Shown in pieces: positions 11,574 to 22,692 of a DNA stretch of 64,000 nucleotides. Origin of the DNA: Omphiscola glabra (taxonomy: Eukaryota > Mollusca > Gastropoda > Lymnaeidae); assembly GCA_964017045.1 (NCBI GenBank), contig OZ024811.1:15271312-15335311 (forward strand). The letters are read 5' to 3'. Positions within the stretch are counted from its first letter, which is position 1. Each line of letters begins with the position of its first letter. A program made the translations under genes and the position numbers. The notes beneath the pieces were generated by a model, which searched no databases, was not told the DNA's origin, and saw nothing but the letters and a program-made list of their open reading frames with translations.

Positions 11574-12868
11574 AGAAACGTGGGGGAAAGGGTTGGTCCG
11601 CCCAGGTGTCGTTTTTTTTTCTTTAATGGAGGGGCTGCATTTTCGGAGAGTAGCAGAGTTTGTATAGTGAAGAGCACAAGGTACAGTCAACTTCTATACT
11701 CCTGGATTGGATCATTCAATCAAGTTCTCCCACTATTTCAATCATTAGTGAATAACTCAAGTCCTTTTAGTAAATATAACTTTAATTATCAGGAACACAA
11801 GGAACATATCTCTCTTCCCTAAGGTTCTACACCATAACTCCCGCACGACTACTACTCACGTCACAATACACGTAAAAAATTACGTCATTCAGACAAGCGC
11901 GTTCATTAGCTAATAAAAACTCTTTCACACACCGCGCGTAATAAGCATGCATTCAAACGCAACAATAACTAATGAACTCCCATACTTGACAGTACCGTCA
12001 GCTTGGGGTACCATCAACATTCTTCCCAAATAAGAAAAAGCATTGCATGTGTGCGCCGTGTGAGAATAATAGAACGTGGAATAAAAAGATTTGCTGATAT
12101 AAAGGCTAGGGAAGGGAATGTCATCGGTATGCTAATTTAAAATTAACTACTTCTTTCAAGAGGATGAAAATCACGTGAAGATAATAGAAATTGGGAGACG
12201 TTATACAAAGTCGGCTGGGAAGAAAGCTCAATGTTAGTCACGGCCGATAAATAGTTTATTACCGCTATAGCTCAACGTTATTCCCAGTCTTCTGTGTATG
12301 ACGCTCAATACTATAAAAGATAAATTATGGTTTATTACCGTTAGAAACTACCGTTCTCTCCTACTTATAATTTCCCGCACTTTTTACCAAGGGACATTCT
12401 TGTTGAAGCCACCTCGCTGCTCCTAAAGCATATATAGGCACCAAAAGTTGCAATGGTAGCCATTATAAAATGTGCCCCTATGTGATTGAAATTGATATGA
12501 TCACTCCCTCTGGAAATATTCAGACTCAAAGATGGTTTTACTTGCACAAGTCGCAATGTTTATTAGAACCATCCTTTTTAAAGTAATAAAAAATAAATAA
12601 ACAAGTAAATACATTTAATGAGATAAGAAGGAAATCGAAAATTGCCACCGAACAGCGAGGACCACGTAGATTAGGTTAGCAAGGATGTTGGGAAAATATC
12701 ATGGAAAGAAAATAAAGGTCAAATGTATCCTTGCATTACCTACATATATAAATATAAGAAGCACAAAGAAAGAGAGAGATGGGAGAGAGAGAGGGGGGGA
12801 GAGAGAGGCGGGAGAGAGAGGGGAGAGAGAACAAATTGTTGTTTTATCTGGTTTTATGCGGTCAAGAT
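11574..12868. other. No gene recognised
   Basis: Contains a (GA)n-rich stretch at 12770-12830. Short open frames here have no recognisable motif and no consistent splice context. Confidence 0.5.
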
Positions 12869-13043
12869 CAGTGACGTCATTTGGGTAGGTCATAATGGGG
12901 CATTTCCCCCCCCCCCCTGAATTTGCAGGTTTTATTTAAATTGCTATGTACTGTGGCGCCCCCAGTAATAAAAACTTAACAATCCGACCAAGTTTTGTTT
13001 TTTGCCCCCCACCTCTTATGAAAAAACTGAAATGACGCCCCTG
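12869..13043. mobile_element. MITE with CAGTGACGTCATTT / AATGACGCCCCTG ends
   Basis: Left end CAGTGACGTCATTTGGG and right end GAAATGACGCCCCTG are inverted repeats about 175 bases apart. Flanks 'gtcaagat' and 'attaagat' could be a decayed 8-bp target duplication. The interior has C-runs and 'tggcgcccccag'. Confidence 0.6.
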
Positions 13044-14276
13044 ATTAAGATATGGTCTGGGCCGGCATGTGTGTCAACACACCTCTTACTGTTGAGCCCA
13101 CTACCCATCTATTAAACCACTCTTCTTTTTTTGTTTGTTTGTTTATTTGTTTCTTTGCTTTGATAATCTGCTTAACGCACAGTGCTGTATTTTTTAATTA
13201 AATAAAAACGAAAACAAATAAGTAAAAATAATAGTTACAATAAAATACACTCTCCACTATTAATGTGTATATATCCTAGATCCTAAATGCATGTAAAAAT
13301 AAGTATCTCATGACTCATGGAATGTAATAGGTTGTCCTAATTGTTCCAAATAAATAAATTAATTATGATTCTAGAATTTGATCCTCCAGCAGTTACCTGT
13401 TTTTCCTGTACTAAAAGGCCGGCCCTTAGACGTGAACGTGTTTAAAAAGTGGTCCGGTTGCTGGTACCATGAGGCTGTTGGTGTTAGGGTGTTTGATGGA
13501 GGGAAGGGAGTGGTTGCAGAGTAAAAAAAAAAGTGGGAATTATTGGGAGAGACCTTAAGAGGTTATACGAAGGGGAAGGTCTAAACGCCAATGGAAGTGA
13601 TGTTTTTGTAGTTAATGGCACGTGTTGCTTCAGAATCAAAGTGAACCCTGGTGTAATGTCTGAGGTAATTTCAGGCAGAGTTGATGTTATTTCAAGTGTC
13701 GAATAGTTCAACTTTGTGGAGGTGAGTGTATTGCCCAAGGGGGGGGGGGGAGTGGAGAGGATATGTTGTTGGGTGAATTTCCAGGTTTAAGGCCAGACAA
13801 AATGATTGAGTTTGTTAGGGAGGGCTGTGTTACCTATGTATGTGTAGTGTGTTCTGATTTTGTCGAGGAGGTGAGCTCTAAATTCTATGAGTTTGGTGAG
13901 GGGAGTGCTTTTTTTAAATTTTTATTTTTTTTGTTCTTGTTCTTAAAAGTGAATTAAGTGTTACAATGGGGTATTATTGCTCTGAATATTTTTTTAGCTA
14001 TCATTTTTTGATGACACTTTGTTTTTGTATTATGTAAAACTTTAACTGTTGAGATCGTTAACTTGGGAATAAAAGATCGTTAACTCAACCCGGTATAGTT
14101 GAGTCTTGTAAGACTGTCGCCCCTCTAACGATCGTTAAAAAATGTATAATAAAGCACACGTTTAATTTGTGTTGTGACTAAGGTTTAACAGGTCATCGGG
14201 AAAGGTGTCACATAATAACTGGCATGGTAAAATTTATGGAATTTACATTTTCCATTTTATGAATTTGAACCTGTAG
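13044..14276. other. No gene recognised; possible decayed coding remnant at 13480-13960
   Basis: The plus strand at 13480-13920 has a GT-rich texture and broken frames (for example VNGTCCFRIKVNPGVM), suggestive of an old retroelement gag-like frame, which I cannot identify. At 14050-14140 the phrase 'gatcgttaac' recurs, with a 10-bp palindrome AACGATCGTT near 14128. Confidence 0.3.
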
Positions 14277-14505
14277 ACGGAGTCCAGTAGGCGGTTTGAC
14301 ATCCGGCAACTCTTGCGACGCTACAGGTGCCAAACTGTGTCATCCACACACACAACAAATTCACACATGGTGTTCCTTTGGGTTATCCAGATCCGAGGAG
14401 AGAGGTGATTTTCTGTCTAGGGAGCCAGCTTATCCTCCTAAAAGAAAAAATAACAGGCCCATGATTACGTCCTGAGGAGTCAACAACATCTTAACATAAT
14501 GACGG
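14277..14505 (+). mobile_element. SINE body fragment (family also at 42071 and 54299)
   Basis: Shares 'ggcaactcttgcgacgc', 'ggtgccaa-ctgt-tcatcca' and 'ttgggttatccag' through 'gagaggtgattttctgtct' with 42071-42225 and the minus-strand copy at 54299-53900. The tRNA-like head is missing, so this is a 5'-truncated or rearranged copy. Confidence 0.6.
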
Positions 14506-14629
14506 ACGGATGCCAAATTTAAAAAAGTAATTTTAAACAAAAATGGGTGTTAAATCTACGGAGAAAAGAAATGTCCCGCCATCTTTCCATCTTTCACCAA
14601 AGAGTAATTTTAAATAAAGGCTACTTATA

Positions 14630-14819
14630 CTGTGGCGTAGTGAGGGGGGGGGGGCAAGGGGGGCATCATGCCCCGGGCGCTACTCACAAAGGGGCGCCAA
14701 ATGGTATATTTTACTATAATATTGTATAGTTTTCGAATAGGGGGGGCGCTAAAAAGGTATTGGGGGGGCGCTAAAAAGGTATTGTGCCCCGGGCGCGAGT
14801 TAAGCTCGCTACGCCACTG
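14630..14819 (+). mobile_element. hAT-like MITE of the CAGTGGCGTAG family, intact ends
   Basis: Starts CTGTGGCGTAGTGAGG, ends GCTCGCTACGCCACTG, and is flanked by a perfect 8-bp target duplication 'tacttata' (14622-14629 and 14820-14827). The 8-bp duplication and CAG/CTG ends point to hAT. The interior has a short tandem duplication of 'ggggggcgctaaaaaggtat'. There is no coding capacity. Confidence 0.85.
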
Positions 14820-15484
14820 TACTTATACTTGTGGCGAGTCTTAGGCTAAGGCCACAAGTGTATAAACGCATTCAAACTGCTAGTACTTTATGGGTTCTTA
14901 CATTTTCGGAGACATGCCATTTTTTTCAAGAGTCTCAAATTAAATATATTTATTATATTTAGTTGAGCTATATTTACTTCATTCTATATGTATTTTTAAT
15001 AGGTTATCGATTTAAGCAGTGTGTAAAATCTGGAACGGAAGTTGGGGGGGGGTATATGTCGAGCATAGACAGTGGCGTAGTGAGGGGGGCATCATGCCCC
15101 GGGCGCTACTCACAAAGGGGCGCCAAATGGTATATTTTACTATAATATTGTATGGTTTTCGAATAGGGGGGGGGGCGCTAAAAAGGTATTAGGGGGCGCT
15201 AAAAAGGTATTGTGCCCCGGGCGAGAGTTAAGCTCGCTACGCCACTGTACTTATACTTGTGGCGAGTCTTAGGCTAAGGCCACAAGTGTATAAACGCACT
15301 CAAACTGCTAGTACTTCATGGGTTCTTACATTTTCGGGGACATGCCATTTTTTTCAAGAGTCTCAAATTAAATATATTTATTTCATTCTATATGTATTTT
15401 TACAAGGTTATCGATTTAAGCAGTGTGTAAAATCTGGAAAGGAAGTTAAGGGGGGGGGGGGGGGAGTATATGTCGAGCATAGAT
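14646..15484. repeat. Direct tandem duplication, unit about 420 bp
   Basis: 14646-15066 and 15070-15484 both run MITE core, then 'acttatacttgtggcgagtcttagg', 'ggttatcgatttaagcagtg' and 'tatgtcgagcata'. The second MITE has a different left flank but the same right flank as the first. This indicates one insertion copied together with about 250 bases of neighbouring DNA. Confidence 0.85.
15070..15247 (+). mobile_element. hAT-like MITE, second copy inside the tandem duplication
   Basis: Starts CAGTGGCGTAGTGAGG and ends GCTACGCCACTG. The right flank is 'tacttata', as in the first copy, but the left flank 'gcatagac' is not a target duplicate. It therefore arose by duplication, not by a fresh transposition. 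Confidence 0.85.
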
Positions 15485-15861
15485 AGCCACTAGTAATTGT
15501 TGCGCATCGAATGTTGAGTTTCATTGTGCGTGGTGTGTCTTGTGTGTTAGTTTGGTTAATGAAAGCTTTTGGCGCCGTGAGGCTCGTGACGCATTGTGAC
15601 GTGATTTCTATGTAGCTGTGACGAATTATCTATAGTCTGTCTTTTTAGTGTGTCTTTTCAGAACGTGCTATTCGCTTGGCCCGTGCAGTCTGAGCATTGA
15701 GTGAGAACACTGAATAGTGTTTTTCTATGGCGAGCTGCGCTGTTGTGTTTGAATTATTGTACGAGCAGATGATAGAGAAGCCAGGACTCAAGTTAAGTTC
15801 ATTATATGGGAGAAACAGCTGAGAAAAAGTGCGACTGTATGTTCTTTCTCTCACCCCACTC

Positions 15862-16040
15862 TAGAATGCAGCAGTGTGCTATAGAACGCATCAGTGTGCT
15901 GTAGAATGCATGTGTGCTATAGAATGCATCAGTGTGCTGTAGAATGCACCAGTGTGCTATAGAATGCATCATTGTGCTGTAGAATGCATCAGTGTGCTGT
16001 AGAATGCATCAGTGTGCTGTAAAATGCATCGTTGTGCTGT
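15862..16040. repeat. 20-bp minisatellite (agaatgcatcagtgtgctgt)
   Basis: About nine imperfect units with single-base differences and one deletion near 15910. Confidence 0.9.
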
Positions 16041-16334
16041 AAACACTGCAGAATGAATTCTCGTTGCGCTTCACTGATGTGAGTTCTCATTCGCAAGAAA
16101 TCAAGATCGTCAGCACTGCTTCTGACTTTCCCTTCGACGACGCCCCCTCTGACCTGCAGTTGATTCAGCTTCAGGCTTCCGGCGTTCTCTTGTCCAAGTT
16201 AAACTTCGACTTCTTGCACCATTGTCAATAACTTCTAGCGTCAGCTACCACGTGCTCAGTTTCCAATGTTGTTATCCCGTGCAAGCGTGCTGATCATAAT
16301 CTTTGGCACCCCATATTCTTATTCGTGCAAGCAG

Positions 16335-16535
16335 CTGTTTTAAGCTCACCAACCATCCTCGGGTGTCAAGTGGTATAACCTCAGCTGTTTGTCTGGAGTT
16401 CAATCCCAACCTCCAAGGAACCCCGGGTGGATGGCACTCGTTAGCCTTAGACGGCAACTCATCTAAGAGAATTCAAACCAGCAGTCAGAATGATCAATAA
16501 ATTGATCGAGATCCCTCAAAATATAGAAGATAGAG
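16335..16535 (+). mobile_element. tRNA-derived SINE
   Basis: The head 16350-16405 has a tRNA-like A box region ('caagtggtataacctcagc') and B box 'ggagttcaatccc'. The body 'ccccgggtggatgg' and 'agacggcaactcatctaag' is shared with the minus-strand copy at 54299-53900. The tail 'aatgatcaataaattgatcg ... aaaatatagaaga' resembles the 3' end of the LINE at 7521-7565, as expected for a SINE mobilised by that LINE. Confidence 0.75.
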
Positions 16536-18537
16536 AACTTCATTCTGATCCACTTTATCTTGTTCCCGGTGGGAGCCCATTCCCTGTCGGAATCACATTC
16601 CTGGTGGGATCCTGTTCCCATTGGGATTATGACTCAACTTTATGTATGTAGCTTAGGCTTAGGCCATAAGATAAAAATTAGTTTGTTACTTTATAGACTC
16701 TTTCAAGCTTATTTTATATAATACGGGGAAATTCATTGAAAGTTATAAAGACAAAAAGAAAATAATAAGTAAGGAAATTCATATAATATAGGCCTAATCC
16801 CAAAACGCTTATTTAAGAAAATCGAATCTACACGACTAGAATAATCTAGAAATCTATGTAACTAAAGTAAAATTAACATTGGACATATATTTAATCTTAA
16901 AATCCTCATAGAAAAACAATTGAATCTTCTAGAATAAAATAGAAACTTATGAAAGGACAAATAACCGATAATGAGAAAATCCTAAGGAAGGGATAGAAAT
17001 CTATAGAACTAAATGAAAACTTCTAAAGCTTTTTAATCCCAAAATAATAATATAATATGCTTCCATGAAAAAATAGAACTTTCTGAAAATTTCTAGATTT
17101 AATTTATTCCCCAACTGGGCCCAACCCCCCAGAAGAAACGCATGACTAATTTTTCTTCGAAATCATTTTTCCGAGTTGGAAAAAAAACTACAACAAAATG
17201 CAATAACTTTTAAACATTTCCTATTCGTTTAAGGAAGGGACCCGGTGTAGACCCTTCCATAATTTGCAGTCTTAGTTATGCCTTGAATAGTGGGCCATAT
17301 AAATAATAATAAAACTTTAAATGTTGTCCCATTTAAATAGGTTTAAAAAGTAGGAAATGTTCTGTGAACTTCTAGACCGATCACAAATTGAGAGGATATT
17401 GTTACTTTTAAATACACCGATATTTTAATATGGACTATGAAGGGTATTGCTACTAAGCTTGTCCTAGATATGCCTACTTATCATGTCATTCATATAAGAC
17501 CCATGATGGCTTATAAAGGTATAAAGGAAAATGAAATTGGGACCCCAGCCCAGCAGGGGTGGATATTATGAACTCAGTACCCTTCAATATTTGAATATAG
17601 ATAGTTAAGTGTATGTGCACTAAGTTTGGTCTAGATCAATCCATGGATGCAATTGATAATTTGATTATTATAAGCACATATTAGAAAAAGGTAAAGAAAG
17701 GGTAATTAATTCTGGATAATGGTGGATATGTGTGTCAAGTTTGGTCAAGATCAATCCATCCATGGAAAAACGTATGCTCAACAAACAAATTTACCCCTTT
17801 ATATTATATATATGCGTATATAAAATAAATATAGACTATAGATAAATATATATAAAAGCTTATGGGGGCCGTCCTTTTTAAGCAAGCATTGTGTTGATCA
17901 CCTTAACATTGTTCATGCCCTTAATAACACCATGATGCAAAAGAATAGAAGTAACTGATCAATTTTTTCATACAAAAGGCTTTTAATTAGGAGAAATAAA
18001 AAATAAGTATTTCACTTGGAAAGCAGAGGTGATAAGTTCATCAAAATAGAGATGGTCTACTAATATAGATAATAATCTCTCATGTGCTGTGCACATAAGA
18101 AATACAAAGAATATTCTTAAGTAGGCCTATTGCATAGCCAATAATTGATACTAATTAATGAAACATATAAAATTGGCAGAACATCTACATAAAATATACA
18201 ATTAACAGCAACGTCCAAGTTTATAAAATAAAAAAAATGTGATAAGAGAGAACACTTGAACCGTTTTATTTTCTGATGATTTCTACATCGAGGGCAGGAA
18301 CTGACATACAATACAGATTATAACTAGGTTATCTTAAGCTAAATTTCACATGATACTATGAATAGGGCTAGAACATTATAGAAAATTAATGTATGCATCA
18401 TTTAATATTTATAATCGTCTTGTATAAAGTATAAACCGGATGCCTGCAGTTGAAAAAAACAAGATATAAAATGTTTTTATCATGCAAGTATTAGGCTTTT
18501 TCAAATGTAAAAGTAAGTATTGGTGTGACTAGTTAAG
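16536..18537. other. AT-rich, no gene recognised
   Basis: No exon with consistent splice sites and no terminal repeats seen. Nearest gene is the 3' end of PRDM9-like copy B. Confidence 0.5.
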
Positions 18538-18538
18538 G

Positions 18539-18544
18539 TTTATT
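18539..18544 (-). promoter_or_regulatory. Polyadenylation signal AATAAA of PRDM9-like copy B
   Basis: AATAAA on the minus strand about 117 bases past the current stop (18663-18661) and just past the likely ancestral stop TAA (18548-18546). Confidence 0.55.
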
Positions 18545-18545
18545 G

Positions 18546-18660
18546 TTATAGTTTGTGTATAAGCTTTTCCACAGAATCACATTTCAAATGATTTTCACCT
18601 GAATGTGTCCTTTTTTGTCCAGTTAGATGACTATTTTGTGAAAAACCTTTCCCACAGACA
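18546..18660 (-). pseudogene. Relic of the ancestral C-terminus: degenerate finger 11
   Basis: In the original frame, after a TGA in the linker, this reads [21 protein letters not shown] (first zinc His replaced by Gln). A finger stub and TAA at 18548-18546 follow. It is no longer in frame because of a one-base insertion in finger 10. Confidence 0.75.
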
Positions 18661-19766
18661 TCACATTTGAAAGGTTTTTCTCATGAATGTGTCCTTCTGT
18701 GATTTAGTTAGATCACCATTATGTGTAAAACCTTTCCCACAGACATCACATTTGAAAGGTTTTTCTCCTGAATGTGTCCTTTTGTGGTCAGTTAGATTAC
18801 TACTCCTTGTAAAACCTTTACCACAGACATCACATTTGAAAGGTTTTTCTCCTGAATGTGTCCTTTTGTGTTTAGTTAGATCACCATTATGTGTAAAACC
18901 TTTCCCACAGACATCACATTTGAAAGGTTTTTCTCCTGAATGTGTCCTTTTGTGGTCAGTTAGATTACTACTCCTTGTAAAACCTTTACCACAGACATCA
19001 CATTTGAAAGGTTTTTCTCCTGAATGTGTCCTTTTGTGGTCAGTTAGATCACTATTTTCTGTAAAACCTTTCTCACAGACATCACATTTGAAAGGTTTTT
19101 CTCCTGAATGTGTCCTTTTGTGTGCAGTTAGATGACAATTTTGTGTAAAACCTTTTCCACAGACATCACAGTTGAAAGGTTTTTCTCCTGAATGTGTCCT
19201 TATGTGTCGAGTTAGATCACCATTATGTGTAAAGCCTTTCCCACAGACATCACATTTGAAAGGTTTTTCTCCTGAATGTGTCCTTCTGTGTTGAGTTAGA
19301 TCACTATTTTTTGTAAAACCTTTCCCACAGACATCACATTTGAAAGGTTTTTCTCCTGAATGTGTCCTTTTGTGGTCAGTTAGCTTACTACTCCTTGTAA
19401 AACCTTTACCACAGACATCACATTTTAAAGGTTTTTCTCCTGAATGTGTCCTTTTGTGGTCAGTTAGATTACTACTCCTTGTAAAACCTTTCCCACAGAC
19501 ATCACAGTTGAAAGGTTTTTCTCTAGTATATGTTTTTTTCTGATTGTGTTGTCTGACTCTAACACTACTAATAGTAGAAGTTTCTTTCTTCTTTAGACTT
19601 CTTTGTAATGGATATTTTTCCACACCATTAGCTTGGTCAGTTTGTTCTCTGGATACTTCCACCTGCTTCATTTTCCAATAGTCATCATTGTGTTTTCTTC
19701 TCAAGTGATTCTCAAGGTATATTTGATGTGAGAATGCAGTAGTACAAAATTTGCACTTGAAAATAT
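18661..19766 (-). CDS. Copy B exon 9: isolated C2H2 finger plus array of ten tandem fingers
   Basis: The acceptor is TATCACAG and the entry phase 1 (G|AT = Asp). First comes an isolated finger, [19 protein letters not shown] then LRRKH, matching the lone pre-array finger of PRDM9. After a Lys-rich linker come ten 28-residue fingers with framework [13 protein letters not shown] and RTHSGE. Helix positions -1 to 6 read [70 protein letters not shown]. Fingers 7-8 and 9-10 are a two-finger tandem duplicate. Finger 10 loses both zinc histidines to a one-base insertion (around 18702) and the frame ends at 18663-18661. Framework near-identity with variable contact residues is the PRDM9 signature of concerted, selected evolution. 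Confidence 0.92.
18680..19520 (-). repeat. 84-bp coding minisatellite (C2H2 finger array)
   Basis: Ten direct units of 84 bp, nearly identical outside the helix codons. Such arrays change copy number by unequal exchange. Most distal units are intact; the 3' end is degenerate. Confidence 0.95.
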
Positions 19767-20067
19767 CTGTGATACATAAGACAATGATAAAATAATTAAT
19801 TAGTTATTTCATTTAAAGTAAATACTGGTAATCAATATGATTAAATGAACAAAAATAAAAGTTGATTGAACCCTAGAAATGAAAAACAAATGTCATCTCA
19901 CGTATTACTCAATTATATGACTTAGTTTCTATAAGAACATAATTATAAATGAACATCAGAAACCAAAAGTCTTTTTATATTGAAGACAAACAAGCATTAT
20001 TTCATATTTTTACAAAATGTAAATAATATCTATTACAAGTACAATAAATATTAAAATAAAAGTATAC

Positions 20068-20260
20068 CCTCAACTTTTCCTGAGTGACTACCGTCTCTGT
20101 CATCCTGATAAGGATCAAGCACACAACCATTGCTTGTTGGAATGATGAAGTCATTTACCCTTGGATGTTCTGACCCCTTTGATGAAGATATTCTGCTAAC
20201 TTTGCCAACAGTCTGCATGTCTATTCCTAACTCTTTGGCATAACTGTCCCCATAGTATAC
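20068..20260 (-). CDS. Copy B exon 8: end of SET domain and post-SET linker
   Basis: 193 nt. The acceptor ATATCAG joins ...GTEIL to VYYGDSYAKELGI, which matches PRDM9 VWYGDEYGQELGI. The donor is G|GTATAC, phase 1. The rest is a charged linker (KVSRISSSKG ... DPYQDDRDGSHSGKVE) leading to the isolated finger. Confidence 0.92.
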
Positions 20261-21363
20261 CTGATATGAACATAAATACATCAAATAAATCATCTTTCAT
20301 TATTTTATGCCAGACAATAATAATATATATAAAACTTATTCAGTTTAGAGAACAAATAAGTCAATTTCTCAGAATTTCTTCTTTACCCTCTTAGTCCATA
20401 TTCATCTCATTATTTTCTAAGCAATTTCTAAGCATTGAAGCATTATAGTGTTTTTTAGCTTAGGACCTAATTTATGGTTGGTAATTCAACTCTTTGATAA
20501 AAATACACTTCTTTGTTGATTTAACTAAATTTTAATCAAATACAACACACTCTTAATTCTCTAGATGTTCAGATAATGCAGCTAATTAGGAATTTTTAGC
20601 CCTAGGTTTTACATTGGAAAAGAGCTCTCGCCAGTATCTACTTATCTTTAGCCTTGTTTTTGACCTTGTTTTGGCAACCCCCAGAATTCAATTTGTCGAG
20701 TGGGATTTTTCTGCTGGGATTTTGTGTTATCAAGCATAATATTTAGGAAAAAAAAGACTTCCTGGGAAATTTTCCCATCTTTCCCCAAGACAAAAATAAA
20801 AAAAAAAAAAAATAACCATTTCTCTTAGTATATTGTTTAAGACTGGAAAACCCAAAGAAATCCCTTCGCATACCCATTACAGGTCACATTCCATAGGATG
20901 GGAACCTTTTCTGTTCTAACTTAGTATACTAGGCTCTTTATTTTTAAACTACTTTTAAATTACATGGTGTATATTTTACTCCAAAATCAACCTAGTAAGA
21001 GATATACATAATTGGATACATTTTTATTAATTCCATTGTTTTTTATTTGAACAACACCTTGTTACAAACTAGAATTTTTGACCTGTTACGAATGCAAAAA
21101 GCATTTAATGCAAAGATCAAACATATTATTAGCTGGTTATCTGTACCTAAAGGCTAAGTAGGGGAAAATGAAGCAACTCGTAACAAGTGACCAACGTCTT
21201 AAGTAACCTTAATATCATTTTCAATTCCTTAAAAGATAAAAACAACTAAGCAATTATTTTTATTTTTTTAAAAATGTTTTGCAATGCTAATGAACAAAAC
21301 AAAGATGGTTAACATAAAAGATTTCATGATTGATTAATAAATCAGTGAGTTAATGAATTTTTG

Positions 21364-22114
21364 AGTGCTGTTTAGCGTTCCCGGGGTTCCGGTCGACAAG
21401 TCTGTAGTGGCTTGCCGATTTGGAAGCGCTGGCCACCGACCCCCTCGGCGTTAACCCAGGGCACATTACCACCATTGCGTGTCCCGAGTGGCAGACAGGG
21501 GCATGCATGGTAGTTGCGGGAATAAACGGCTCCTACAGGGCTGCCACCTGTGATGCTTCACAGGGGGAAGAAAAGGCAAACACAGGGTAGGGATCATGAT
21601 TACAAGTTGCCGTTAAGGGATATGAGGCGATAGGCTGTGGTGGAAGCCTATGGCCGGTGATTCTAAATATGCAGCCCTGAGAAAGCTGCTCCTAGGCAAC
21701 CGTTTCGTCCCAGCTACTTCGCGAATTAGTTGCGAGGTGGAAACCCACTGTAGAATCCCTCTTAGAGGGCGTCCGATGCTTCCCCGGGACGGGTGGGGGG
21801 AGATATTAGGACATAATTTACCGTCCCGGCCCCTAGGAAAGTGGACTGCGGATGCTTGAAACACAGCGTCTTCGGTCGACCAGATGTCTCCAGGCGGGGA
21901 GGGTCTCCATCGGCAAACCCGATCGAGCGGTTGCTGGTGGGGACGCTTCACGCCCGGGGAGATCTCTGACGTTCCTCCGCACGGCCTGGCGTCGGGGAAA
22001 CCCGGCGACTGGCACGTGTGGGTGGGCGCCAGGGAGGGCATAAGGAGCGCAAGCGCGACGGCCCGCTGACGCCATTTCCTAATGAGATATTTCAGTATTT
22101 CAGTGCTGTTTAGC
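21364..22114. mobile_element. Retroposed GC-rich element with 13-bp target-site duplication
   Basis: A GC-rich segment of 725 bases (21377-22101) stands out from the AT-rich intron. It is flanked by perfect 13-bp copies of 'agtgctgtttagc' (21364-21376 and 22102-22114), the mark of target-primed retroposition. It starts GTTCCCGGGGTTCCGG and ends 'atttcagtatttc'. Open frames exist on both strands because stops are rare in GC-rich DNA, but none shows a known domain. It could be a SINE-like element, the 5' region of a LINE, or a retroposed structured RNA. Confidence 0.75.
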
Positions 22115-22129
22115 CTGATTCACCAAACA

Positions 22130-22692
22130 ACATAATTAAGATAAGATAAGATTCTTTTATTGATCCAAACAAATGGAAATGTTTTTTGATTGCATTGTAC
22201 ATTTTCAGCACATAAATAAAAAAATTTGAACAAACGACATTTATACTAAATTATTTTACTAGTAAAAAAAACAGCCATTCAGTGAATTCTCTTAGCCATA
22301 TTTGTTCTCATTAAGATTTGTGACATCAGGGGCAGCGCGCTGGTAAATTCATACAGATTGGGGAACAAAAGAATTTTTATATCTTTCATTCCTTGCCCTG
22401 ACGGAAAGGATTTGTCCCCAACGGGCTGATCCTTAGTATCTGTGATGAAGAGGGTGGGATGTAATATCAAAAATGTGTTAGTTTTACAATAACATCTTTC
22501 TTCAAATAGTTCTTCAAGTGGCCGATGTTTAGCTTGTGTAACGTTCCTAGCTTTCTTGAATAGTCGATTTATGCAGTGTTTAATATCAGTCGTTGAATTC
22601 CCAAACAAGCAGGTAATACTGAAATTAAGTACGCTTCCAACTGTTGCACTGTAGAATAAGTTTGTAGTTTCTTTTAAAATAAGCAGTGCCAA
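22130..22692 (-). mobile_element. LINE 3' end (CR1/L2-like C-terminal region)
   Basis: A 137-codon frame (22692-22279) reads FYSATVGSVLNFSITCLFGN, then a segment of the C-terminal type CINRLFKKARNVT and FPSGQGMKDIK. This matches the conserved end of fish- and invertebrate-type CR1/L2 LINE polyproteins. The 3' end has 'ggatcaataaaagaatc' followed by a short 'ttatctta' tandem tail (22136-22150, read on minus). The frame is open but lacks the reverse transcriptase core, so it is 5'-truncated. Confidence 0.75.

Noticed and set aside
18683..19543. Plus-strand frames opposite the finger array
   Set aside because: They are antisense shadows of the 84-bp finger repeat.
21613..22075. Open frames of 60-142 codons on both strands of the GC-rich block
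   Set aside because: Overlapping in several frames with no domain; expected from low stop frequency in GC-rich DNA.
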